The translations under genes were made by a program, and so were the position numbers. A model generated the notes under the pieces. The model saw only the letters and a list, made by a program, of their open reading frames with translations. It was not told the origin of the DNA and searched no databases. Of a DNA stretch of 6,969 nucleotides, positions 1 through 5,446 are shown one piece after another (within the stretch, counting starts at the first letter, position 1; each line of letters starts with the position of its first letter). This DNA comes from Coriobacteriales bacterium (lineage in GTDB: Bacteria > Actinomycetota > Coriobacteriia > Coriobacteriales > UBA8131): contig JAIRQI010000017.1 in NCBI GenBank assembly GCA_031256575.1, forward strand, positions 1 to 6,969. The letters are read 5' to 3'.

Positions 1-609
1 GGTTTTACGCATGCTGCCGACCCATCGGGCCTGGTCAGCCTGCTGGTCTGGATGGTTCGCAAGCAGATGTGGTTCATTTTATTGGCAGCCCTGGCTATTG
101 TTGCGGCAATTACAGGACTACTGCCACAGTTCATGCCAGCTCTGGCTTTTGCTCCCTTTGTCTTACTGATTGCTCAGGAGGTTGTGACCTACGCCTTCAA
201 TGACTTGATTGAGTATGGGTCGGCAGATGACGCTCCTAAAGCTATCCGGCTCTTGGGACGTAATGTCTTAGTCTCTTTGTTGACCGCTTTCTTTGCCAGC
301 AGTCTGGGCTTGGCTCTATTCTTAGCCATGGGCAGTGATGTCAGTGGCATCGATAGCCCTAACACCAGCTCGTTTACTCCCTACCCCTTGCAAATCCTGT
401 TGATTGAAGGCTTTCTACCTGCAGTCCTCAGCGCCGCTTTGGTAATAATCGGCGGAGTCGCAGTGACTATCCTGGCCCGCCGACGTTTGGAGAAGGATAA
501 GAAACTCTCGGTTCTCGGAGCCACCCTGGTTAGTATGGTGTGTGGCCTGGCACTCTTGGTAGCTTTTCAGTTGTTGATGGCCAATGCGACCTCCTTTGGT
601 ACCTTTTGA
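1..609 (+). CDS. Multi-pass membrane protein of unknown function (5' end outside window)
   Basis: The frame is open from the first base of the window and ends at TGA 607-609, giving 202 visible residues. An ATG exists at 52, but no purine-rich ribosome site precedes it and the 17 codons before it read as protein (including SGLVSLLVW), so I treat the gene as cut by the window edge. Four or five hydrophobic segments are visible, roughly residues 24-60 (probably two), 90-110, 130-157 and 172-192. A short basic loop, RRRLEKDKK, precedes the last segment. The non-membrane parts hold the acidic stretch EYGSADDAPK and a Ser/Pro/Thr-rich loop. I do not recognise the family; a permease-like or YIP1-like integral membrane protein are guesses. 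Its stop codon overlaps the start of the Nramp-like gene (TGATG), so the two are very probably one operon and translationally coupled. Confidence 0.7.
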   Translation, partial: GFTHAADPSGLVSLLVWMVRKQMWFILLAALAIVAAITGLLPQFMPALAFAPFVLLIAQEVVTYAFNDLIEYGSADDAPKAIRLLGRNVLVSLLTAFFASSLGLALFLAMGSDVSGIDSPNTSSFTPYPLQILLIEGFLPAVLSAALVIIGGVAVTILARRRLEKDKKLSVLGATLVSMVCGLALLVAFQLLMANATSFGTF

Positions 610-1871
610 TGAACCCTGAAAACCCGGATAGCAATGCCCCCAAGCTCGGGCGGCGCATCTGGCTGATACTCGCTGCCATGGGTCCGGGTATCATCGCTGA
701 GCTGGCAGGCAATGACGCCGGAGGCATCTCGACCTTCTCCGTAGCTGGAGCCTCTTACGGTTACGCTGCACTCTGGAGCGTGCCGATTGCCATGCTTTTC
801 TTAATGGTTGTCCAAGAAAGCGCCGCCCGCATGGGTCTGAAGACCGGCAAGGGCTTTGCCGCGCTGATTCGCGAGAGCTTTGGCGTTCGTTGGACGGCTT
901 TTGCCATGTTGGCCCTGCTAATCGCCAACCTAGGCACCACTTTCTCGGAATTCGCCGGCATCGCCGCTGGCATCGAGCTGTTCGGAATCAGCCGCTACAT
1001 CGGCGTTCCGCTGGTTGGTCTGGTCGTCTGGCTGCTCTTGATGGCCGGTTCCTACCGACGCATCGAGAAGGTCTTCATGTTCATCTCGCTGGTGTTCATC
1101 ACCTATGTCGTGGCAGTCTTCATCGTCAAACCTGATTGGTCAGCGGTGGCCGTGAATACCTTTGTCCCTCACATCGTCTGGGACCGGGGATTCTTTGCGC
1201 TGATTATTGCCATGATTGGAACGACCATTGCTCCCTGGATGATTTTTTTCGGCCAGAGTAATGTTGTGGAGAAGGGCGTGGGCTCTAAGCAGATATTCGA
1301 CCAACGGGTGGATGTCTTCTCAGGAGCGGTGGTGGCTTGTCTGGTGGTCTGGTTCATCATCATCACCACCGGGACCGTTCTGCATGCCCAGGGTATTCAG
1401 GTCACCGACGCGGAGAGCGCTGCCAAGGCTTTGGCTCCGCTGGTTGGCCCTTACGCTGAGCAGCTGTTTGGTATCGGTTTCATTGGTGCCTCGTTTCTAG
1501 CAGCCTGCGTACTGCCTCTGACCACCTCCTATGCCATCTGCGAGGCTTTTGGTTGGGAGCGGGGAACTGACCGCAACTGGTCGGAAGCCCCGGTCTTCAA
1601 GTCAATACTGACAGTCATCATTGTGCTGTCCTGCATCATCGTCTTGCTGCCTGATGTCAACCTGATGGGTGTGATGCTGACCGCTCAGTTCATCAACGGT
1701 ATTCTGCTGCCGATACTATTAGTCTTCCTAATGCGCATCATCAACGACCGGCGACTGATGGGAGACCTGCAAAACGGCCGCTTGGCCAATGCTCTGAGCA
1801 TTCTGACCATCGCCTCGGTGATAGTCCTCTCGGTAATTCTCCTGGTAATGCAGATATTCGGTCTCGGGTAG
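609..1871 (+). CDS. Nramp-superfamily (SLC11-like) metal transporter, probable Mg2+-type relative (NRMT)
   Basis: A 420-residue inner-membrane transporter with about 11 hydrophobic segments, the usual bacterial MntH size. Family marks are GPGIIAELAGNDAGG in TM1 (residues 25-39), QESAARMGLKTGKG in the TM2-TM3 loop (69-82) and GTTIAPW in TM6 (204-210). Classical Mn2+/Fe2+ Nramps bind metal with DPGN in TM1 and A-x-x-M-P-H in TM6. Here Asp36 is kept, Asn becomes Gly39, the TM6 Ala becomes Thr205, the metal-binding Met becomes Ala208 and His becomes Trp210. Loss of the soft Met ligand is a mark of the Nramp-related Mg2+ transporters (EleNRMT, Eggerthella lenta), so Mg2+ uptake is more likely than Mn2+ uptake; this is inference. 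The frame could begin at 540, but the ATG at 609 is chosen because it overlaps the upstream stop and the preceding residues are not Nramp-like. There is no clear Shine-Dalgarno (the upstream bases are pyrimidine-rich), consistent with translational coupling. Confidence 0.9.
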   Translation: MNPENPDSNAPKLGRRIWLILAAMGPGIIAELAGNDAGGISTFSVAGASYGYAALWSVPIAMLFLMVVQESAARMGLKTGKGFAALIRESFGVRWTAFAMLALLIANLGTTFSEFAGIAAGIELFGISRYIGVPLVGLVVWLLLMAGSYRRIEKVFMFISLVFITYVVAVFIVKPDWSAVAVNTFVPHIVWDRGFFALIIAMIGTTIAPWMIFFGQSNVVEKGVGSKQIFDQRVDVFSGAVVACLVVWFIIITTGTVLHAQGIQVTDAESAAKALAPLVGPYAEQLFGIGFIGASFLAACVLPLTTSYAICEAFGWERGTDRNWSEAPVFKSILTVIIVLSCIIVLLPDVNLMGVMLTAQFINGILLPILLVFLMRIINDRRLMGDLQNGRLANALSILTIASVIVLSVILLVMQIFGLG

Positions 1872-1979
1872 AGCAGCTTGGGGGCTTAGCAGCAACGGTC
1901 GTACTAGCCTTCGTGAATTGCTGAATGCTGCTCGCAAATATCGGCAGGCTCGACAAGCCCGTCGCAACAGATAGGATTG

Positions 1980-2423
1980 CTAACTTCTGCGGCGGTCTTG
2001 CTGAGACTTTTTCTTTTTGTCGTCTAAACCGGTCAGAGCTCCTAGCACTGCCACGATGATGCTGATGATGATGCTTGCTAACAGTGCGCTGTAGAAACCC
2101 GATATGTAGAAACCGGTGTCGAAGAAGGTGTTCGCCAACCAGCTGGTCAAGTAAAACATCATGACATTCAGCACTAGGGCGAATAGACCCAGAGTGATGA
2201 TGGTAATCGGTAAGGTAATCAGCTTCAATAGCGGCTTAATGGAGTTATTGATTAGTGCCAAGACGGCTGAAAAGAGCAAAGTCGGGACCAGCAGTGAGCT
2301 GCCTAGAATTCCTGGTGCATTCAGACTGTAGGTGCTGTCGGTAAAGCCGACCCCCGGTACTAAGAAGATGGTCACCACCACCGCAACGACAGTGATGAAC
2401 CAGATTCCAATTATTCTAGCCAT
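1980..2423 (-). CDS. Phage holin family IV (PF04020)/YvlD-like membrane protein
   Basis: A 147-residue protein with about four hydrophobic segments: near residues 4-24, 40-60, 68-98 and 108-133. A highly basic, charged tail follows (DDKKKKSQQDRRRS), placing the C terminus in the cytoplasm. The pattern of an N-terminal helix, a short polar loop, then NNSIKPLLKLITLPITIITLGLF and a final helix is typical of the PF04020 'phage_holin_4_2' family, which despite its name is widespread on chromosomes and mostly uncharacterised. No phage genes surround it, so a lysis role is not implied. The ATG is supported by a strong ribosome site, GGGGGGAGG at 2431-2439, seven bases upstream. It lies downstream of the aminotransferase on the same strand, but a 91-bp gap with a hairpin and a palindrome suggests separate or attenuated expression. 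It converges with the Nramp-like gene. Confidence 0.8.
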   Translation of the reverse strand: MARIIGIWFITVVAVVVTIFLVPGVGFTDSTYSLNAPGILGSSLLVPTLLFSAVLALINNSIKPLLKLITLPITIITLGLFALVLNVMMFYLTSWLANTFFDTGFYISGFYSALLASIIISIIVAVLGALTGLDDKKKKSQQDRRRS

Positions 2424-2441
2424 ACTATAACCTCCCCCCTA

Positions 2442-2453
2442 GAGCAGCTGCTC
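2442..2453. repeat. Perfect 12-bp palindrome upstream of the holin-family gene
   Basis: GAGCAGCTGCTC is a perfect palindrome beginning three bases beyond the ribosome site of the holin-family gene. It could be a regulator's operator or a small mRNA hairpin near the ribosome site. No regulator is identified. Confidence 0.35.
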
Positions 2454-2472
2454 GTCGGCTGCCAAATGCAAG

Positions 2473-2501
2473 CAGAAAGCCAACCACTGGCTGGCTTTCT
2501 G
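2473..2501 (-). terminator. Hairpin after the aminotransferase gene, weak terminator or attenuator
   Basis: CAGAAAGCCA (2473-2482) pairs perfectly with TGGCTTTCTG (2492-2501) around a nine-base loop, 13 bases beyond the aminotransferase stop. The minus-strand sequence after it (CTTGCATTTGG) has only a poor T run, so termination may be partial and allow read-through into the holin-family gene. Confidence 0.5.
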
Positions 2502-2514
2502 TAACGTAACATAC

Positions 2515-3831
2515 TCAAACTCTCTCTTGCAACAATTGCTCGATAGCTGCTAATCGTAAGCAGATAGTCAGTAACTGGCTGGCCTGCTCCAACTCCTCCA
2601 AGCTCGGATAACTTGGTGCAATACGGATATTGCTGTCCAAGGGGTCGTTGCCGCTAGGCCAGGTAGCTCCAGCCTCAGTCAGCACCACTCCAGCATCTTT
2701 GGCTAAAGCGATGGTCCGTTTGGCAGTACCAGGTAAAGCTTCTAGAGAGATAAAGTAACCTCCCCGAGGTTTTGTCCAGCTGGCAACCCCGAGACCATCC
2801 AGGTCCTGAGCCAAGATTTTATCCACAGCTTGAAACTTCGGAGCCAGCAATGCTGCCAGGTTCTGCATATGACGCTTGAGGCCGGGCAGGGCGAGCCCAG
2901 CCCCGCCTCCTAAGGATTCTAGCCAGCGAACGTGGCGTAGCTGATTGACCTTGTCGGGGCCGATGGTTTGGATGCTGATGTGGGCCTCAATCTCAGCCAG
3001 GTTGGCCTCGGAGGAAGCGATTGCACTGATGCCTCCACCAGCGAAACTGATTTTTGAGGTGGAGGCGAACATCAACCAGATGTCGGGGTTTTGGGCTTCG
3101 TCGGAGGCAGTTTTCAGGTTCAGCAGGTGGTCGGTTTCTGCGCTGCCCGGGTAGAGGTCGTGGACGGCATAGGCGTTGTCCCAGTAGATGCGAAAGTCGG
3201 GAGCTGCCGGCTGCAGAGCCGCGAAGCGCCGCACCACCTGTTCGGAGTAGGTGATACCCTGCGGGTTCGAGTATTTTGGCACGCACCAGATTCCTTTGAC
3301 TGCGGGGTCGCTGATGTATTGCTCTACCTGGTCCATATCCGGGCCGTCTTCGAGCATTGGGATTGGGATATTCTGATAGCCAAAAGCCGCAGAGATGGCA
3401 AAATGGCGGTCGTAGCCTGGAGCGGGGCAGAGAAAACGGCGGTTTCGTTGCTCAGACTGTGGCTTACAGCCAGCGATTCCGAACAGCATGGCACGCGCTA
3501 CCTGGTCATACATCAGGTTCAAGGAAGCATTGTTGCCGACCATGACGTTTTCTGCAGGTACTCCCAATATGCCACCCATCAAGGTGCGGGCTTCTGGGAT
3601 ACCGCGGATGGTTCCGTAATTGCGGGTGTCTTCACCGCTGCTATCTAGGGGACGTTGGTCGTCGGGCAACACGGAGAGCATGCTCAGGGCTTCATCAAGT
3701 TGATTTGGAGAAGGCTTTCCACGCGCCATATTCAGCTTCTGGCCGCGGCTTTGAAAAGCTGCATATTCGGCTTGCAGCTCGGCTAGTTTGGCCTTCAGGT
3801 CGGTGTATGACATCTCTTGATATGAAACCAT
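2515..3831 (-). CDS. PLP-dependent aminotransferase, aspartate aminotransferase type (PF12897)
   Basis: A 438-residue cytoplasmic fold-type I aminotransferase, full length for its family. Cofactor-site landmarks are in order: GNNASLNL (99-106, phosphate/ring contacts), SNPQG (188-192), WDNAYAVHDL with Asp218 for the pyridine nitrogen (217-226), and STSKISFAGGG (257-267) with Lys260 as the likely Schiff-base lysine. NIRIAPSYP (401-409) carries Arg403, the expected substrate-carboxylate arginine. The N-terminal motif NMARGKPSPNQLD (34-46) is characteristic of the PF12897 group, which includes the Corynebacterium glutamicum aspartate aminotransferase. The expected reaction is L-aspartate + 2-oxoglutarate to oxaloacetate + L-glutamate; substrate preference is inferred. 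The ATG at 3831 has GGGAG six bases upstream. A TATACT -10 lies in the short divergent region shared with tRNA-Ile. Confidence 0.9.
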   Translation of the reverse strand: MVSYQEMSYTDLKAKLAELQAEYAAFQSRGQKLNMARGKPSPNQLDEALSMLSVLPDDQRPLDSSGEDTRNYGTIRGIPEARTLMGGILGVPAENVMVGNNASLNLMYDQVARAMLFGIAGCKPQSEQRNRRFLCPAPGYDRHFAISAAFGYQNIPIPMLEDGPDMDQVEQYISDPAVKGIWCVPKYSNPQGITYSEQVVRRFAALQPAAPDFRIYWDNAYAVHDLYPGSAETDHLLNLKTASDEAQNPDIWLMFASTSKISFAGGGISAIASSEANLAEIEAHISIQTIGPDKVNQLRHVRWLESLGGGAGLALPGLKRHMQNLAALLAPKFQAVDKILAQDLDGLGVASWTKPRGGYFISLEALPGTAKRTIALAKDAGVVLTEAGATWPSGNDPLDSNIRIAPSYPSLEELEQASQLLTICLRLAAIEQLLQERV

Positions 3832-3852
3832 GGTCTTCTCCCTATTTATTGA

Positions 3853-3879
3853 TTGACCCAGAAGAGCATCTAGTATAAC
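3853..3879. promoter_or_regulatory. Divergent overlapping promoters for tRNA-Ile (+) and the aminotransferase (-)
   Basis: On the plus strand, TTGACC (3853-3858) and TATAAC (3874-3879) are separated by 15 bases and lie about 40 bases before the tRNA. On the minus strand, TATACT occupies 3872-3877, about 40 bases before the aminotransferase ATG, with only a weak -35 (TCGGTA near 3895-3900). The two -10 boxes share bases, so both promoters could not be occupied at once. Assigned by eye. Confidence 0.4.
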
Positions 3880-3917
3880 CTGTTTCAGTGCATTTACCGA
3901 ATCTCGGCAGTGTGCAT

Positions 3918-3994
3918 GGGCCCGTAGCTCAGATGGTTAGAGCGCACGGCTGATAACCGTGAGGTCGTTGGTTCGAATCCAACCGGGCCCACCA
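3918..3994 (+). tRNA. tRNA-Ile (anticodon GAT)
   Basis: A full cloverleaf is visible. The acceptor stem GGGCCCG (3918-3924) pairs with CGGGCCC (3984-3990). The D arm follows at GCTCAGATGGTTAGAGC. The anticodon stem CACGG/CCGTG encloses loop CTGATAA with anticodon GAT at 3952-3954, and the T arm contains GTTCGAATCC. The discriminator A is at 3991 and CCA is encoded at 3992-3994. It reads AUC/AUU codons. It stands alone with its own terminator; tRNA-Ile(GAT) often sits in the 16S-23S rRNA spacer, and no rRNA is present here. Confidence 0.97.
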
Positions 3995-4001
3995 ACATCG
4001 A

Positions 4002-4046
4002 AATAAACGCCCCGACGTGAGCCGAGTCGCCGTCGGGGCGTTTATT
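4002..4046 (+). terminator. Terminator of tRNA-Ile
   Basis: A perfect 16-bp inverted repeat: 4002-4017 (AATAAACGCCCCGACG) pairs with 4031-4046 around a 13-base loop, starting eight bases after the tRNA CCA. The GC core is followed by a T-rich arm (TTTATTAG). The A-rich left arm means it could also stop transcription arriving on the minus strand. Confidence 0.88.
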
Positions 4047-4274
4047 AGTTTTACTACCGCTCACCAGCCAGTCTAAACTGTCTAGGATTCAGCTATTTAA
4101 CTGCGGTTTAACATGCCGTTCGCCCGGGTGAGTGGGTCTTGTCTAATACAAGTTACCCTACTAAAGTATACATTGTCAGTCCAGCCATGACCCTCCTCCT
4201 TCTTGACAGACTCTCCTCCCTCCCCGGAGTCTGACCACCACTCTAACTGCTCATGGGCTGACACACTCCAAATA
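4047..4274. other. Gene-poor stretch with nested inverted repeats
   Basis: No convincing protein gene. Visible structure includes CTTGT/ACAAG (4138-4142/4148-4152) extended by GGGT/ACCC (4134-4137/4155-4158). An outer pairing of TGTCAG plus CCATGA (4174-4190) with TCATGG plus CTGACA (4251-4263) encloses an inner CAGACTC/GAGTCTG (4207-4213/4227-4233). The minus strand between 4191 and 4226 is very purine-rich. This could be a structured RNA or a mobile-element remnant; no known RNA family is recognised. Confidence 0.4.
4153..4188 (-). other. Possible 11-codon leader ORF (MAGLTMYTLVG)
   Basis: ATG at 4186-4188 opens an 11-codon frame ending at TAA (4153-4155). Its notable feature is an ideal ribosome site, AGGAGG at 4195-4200, six bases upstream. 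The ORF lies between inverted repeats, as leader peptides do, but no gene follows on the same strand before the tRNA-Ile terminator. A chance match in a purine-rich tract is quite possible. Confidence 0.18.
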
Positions 4275-4300
4275 GCGCCCCGGTCAAACGACCGGGGCGC
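4275..4300 (-). terminator. Strong GC hairpin, possible purE terminator
   Basis: GCGCCCCGGTC (4275-4285) pairs perfectly with GACCGGGGCGC (4290-4300) around an AAAC loop. It is the first strong hairpin downstream of purE on the minus strand, about 150 bases after its stop. The minus-strand sequence after it (TATTTGG) is only weakly T-rich, so termination efficiency is uncertain. Confidence 0.5.
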
Positions 4301-4349
4301 GCCTCATTGTAAGGAGTAAAAAAGGGACGAAGCCGCAGGGAGGGAGCGG

Positions 4350-4448
4350 AGCGGTGACAGAAGAACCGTCCCCTTGTCACCGTCTGTTGCGATGGCGAGG
4401 ACGACGAAGCGGTGACAGAAGAACCGTCCCCCCGTCACCCTCTGTCAC
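4350..4448. repeat. Tandem pair of REP-like extragenic palindromes (58-bp period)
   Basis: A 24-bp block is identical at 4350-4373 and 4408-4431. Each copy begins GGTGACAGAAGAACCGTCCC and closes with GTCACC (4376-4381; 4434-4439), so each folds on itself. In the second copy GTGACAGA (4412-4419) also pairs perfectly with TCTGTCAC (4441-4448). The first copy has a decayed outer arm (GTCTGTTGC). Short palindromes of this kind recur between genes in many Gram-positive genomes and may be moved by RAYT-type transposases. None is encoded here, so that link is inference. They sit just past the purE stop. Confidence 0.65.
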
Positions 4449-4451
4449 GTT

Positions 4452-5060
4452 TTATTGGTTTGCTAGTTGATGCTTGTAATCAGAGATAGTTTTTTGGTAG
4501 TTGAGGTCACCGGTGCCGATAATCTGGGTTGCTAGAATTGCGGCGTTTCGGGCTCCATTGATTGCTACGCAGGCTACTGGTACCCCGGTTGGCATCTGAA
4601 CCATCGACAGCAAAGAGTCTAGCCCGCCTAAATCACTGGTCTTGATAGGTACTGCGATGACAGGCAGGGGAGTAAAAGCTGCTACCACACCAGCTAGATG
4701 AGCAGCCTTGCCAGCTGCGGCGATGATTACCTTGAAGCCGCGCTGAACTGCTGACGCAGACCAAGCATGAACCTTTTCAGGGTTTCGATGAGCGCTGGCT
4801 ACGACTAGTTCGTAGGGCACTTTGAAATCTGCCAGCTGCTCACAAGCTCCTTGAATGACCTCCAAGTCAGACTTCGAACCTATAATGATTCCGACCAGCG
4901 GAGTACCTTCCGCAGTTACAGAAGCTTGAGTAAAAGACAATTCTGCTGCAGCCGATTCAGCCGCAGCAGACGACCCACCAGCAGCCGACGACTCATCAGC
5001 AGCCGACCCACCAGCAGCCGACGACTCATCAGCAGACGACCCCAGGGTTTTCTCCACCAT
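4452..5060 (-). CDS. purE: PurE, N5-carboxyaminoimidazole ribonucleotide mutase (class I), with repetitive N-terminal extension
   Basis: De novo purine synthesis enzyme converting N5-CAIR to CAIR in the cytoplasm. The core runs from about residue 54 to 202. It holds GSKSDLEVI (61-69), SAHRNPEKV (89-97, His91 matching the catalytic His of E. coli PurE), AAAGKAAHLAGVVAA (114-128, AAHL pointing to class I rather than the AIR-carboxylase class II), and SMVQMPTGVPVACVAIN (152-168). A usual PurE is 160-170 residues; this one has an extra ~50-residue leader of Ser, Ala, Gly, Asp and Glu with two 11-residue repeats (ADESSAAGGS core). The start at 5060 is firm because GAGGAGG lies seven bases upstream (5068-5074) and no later start has a comparable site. 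No purK is visible alongside, unlike many bacteria. A possible minus-strand promoter is TTGCAG (about 5115-5120) to TATCAT (5093-5098), 16 bases apart. Confidence 0.95.
   Translation of the reverse strand: MVEKTLGSSADESSAAGGSAADESSAAGGSSAAAESAAAELSFTQASVTAEGTPLVGIIIGSKSDLEVIQGACEQLADFKVPYELVVASAHRNPEKVHAWSASAVQRGFKVIIAAAGKAAHLAGVVAAFTPLPVIAVPIKTSDLGGLDSLLSMVQMPTGVPVACVAINGARNAAILATQIIGTGDLNYQKTISDYKHQLANQ
4971..5036. repeat. Two 33-bp direct repeats inside purE
   Basis: Units 4971-5003 and 5004-5036 match at 32 of 33 bases and encode the 11-residue repeat of the PurE leader. The start of a third unit (CGACCC) follows at 5037. The period is a multiple of three, so changes in copy number would keep the frame open. 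Confidence 0.9.
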
Positions 5061-5150
5061 ATGTAAACCTCCTCAATCACCGAGATAACCTAATGATACG
5101 TGTATTCGGTTGAACTGCAAGCCTCCTGATAGTAAAAAGAGCCAGCTCTG

Positions 5151-5216
5151 CTTGACATATGCCAGTAATAATACCGAACCTGGCTTGACGTAAGGTGGCA
5201 ATAATTGCCGACCTAA
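5151..5216. repeat. Imperfect tandem 33-bp repeats between purE and ribU
   Basis: Units starting CTTGAC at 5151 and 5184 agree at 21 of 33 positions, sharing CTTGAC, AATAAT and an ACCT end. The second contains a hyphenated palindrome GGCAAT-A-ATTGCC (5197-5209). Possible regulator sites; no known operator is recognised. Confidence 0.35.
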
Positions 5217-5221
5217 GCTGA

Positions 5222-5248
5222 TTGCCGCGACTTGAACTTTGTTATACT
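5222..5248 (+). promoter_or_regulatory. Probable promoter of the riboswitch-ribU transcript
   Basis: A good -10, TATACT (5243-5248), lies nine bases before the first riboswitch helix. The -35 is weak (TTGCCG, 5222-5227, 15-base spacer). Transcription would start near 5255, at the base of the aptamer. Confidence 0.5.
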
Positions 5249-5256
5249 GCTAACAA

Positions 5257-5384
5257 CTGTTCAGGGCGAGGTGCAATTCCTCACCGGCGGTGATGGGCGT
5301 GGGAATCGCCATGAGTCCGCGAGCCGAGTAGGCAGATCCGGTTAGAATCCGGAACCGACGGTAATAGTCCGGATGAGAGAACAG
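5257..5384 (+). promoter_or_regulatory. FMN riboswitch (RFN element)
   Basis: The conserved RFN landmarks appear in order: GGGCGAGGTGCAATTCC (5264-5280), TCACCGGCGGTGAT (5281-5294), a variable hairpin around GGGCG/CGCC, GAGTCCGCGAGCC (5311-5323), GGCAGATCCGG (5331-5341), ATCCGGAACCGACGGT (5347-5362) and AGTCCGGATGAGAGAAC. The closing helix P1 is CTGTTC (5257-5262) with GAACAG (5379-5384), and P2 is GAGG/CCTC. It binds FMN in the nascent transcript and controls the ribU gene 62 bases downstream. Confidence 0.97.
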
Positions 5385-5401
5385 AGCCTATTGATGGCAC
5401 T

Positions 5402-5431
5402 ACCTCGCCCACAGTCTCTGTGGGCTTTTCT
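5402..5431 (+). terminator. Riboswitch expression platform: terminator with antiterminator partner
   Basis: GCCCACAG (5407-5414) pairs with CTGTGGGC (5418-5425) around TCT, followed by TTTTCT: an intrinsic terminator ahead of ribU. The overlapping segment ACCTCGCCC (5402-5410) is perfectly complementary to GGGCGAGGT (5264-5272) in the 5' part of the aptamer. Without FMN this pairing would disrupt both P2 and the terminator's left arm, allowing read-through; with FMN the terminator forms. Confidence 0.88.
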
Positions 5432-5446
5432 ATTCAAGGAGGAAAA

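Noticed and set aside
540..608. Upstream extension of the Nramp-like protein
   Set aside because: The extra residues overlap the upstream gene's end and do not resemble an Nramp N terminus; the ATG at 609 gives the usual start.
1935..1965. Terminator between the convergent genes at 1872-1979
   Set aside because: Only a four-base GGCT/AGCC pairing is visible and no T run follows.
1980..2423. Prophage lysis gene
   Set aside because: The phage-holin-IV name is historical; no endolysin or other phage gene is nearby.
3091..3648. 185-codon open frame on the plus strand
   Set aside because: It lies wholly antisense to the aminotransferase, which has intact motifs and a ribosome site; the plus-strand product has no recognisable domain.
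4350..4448. CRISPR array
   Set aside because: Only two units, short non-spacer-like intervals, and palindromic closing arms fit REP-like elements better; no cas genes.
5138..5149. Terminator-like AGAGC/GCTCT followed by T5 on the minus strand
   Set aside because: The stem is 4-5 bp with a tiny loop, too weak to call a terminator or attenuator for purE.
5152..5180. Consensus -35 TTGACA at 5152-5157 on the plus strand
   Set aside because: No -10 at 16-18 bases; the nearest AT-rich box is only about nine bases away.
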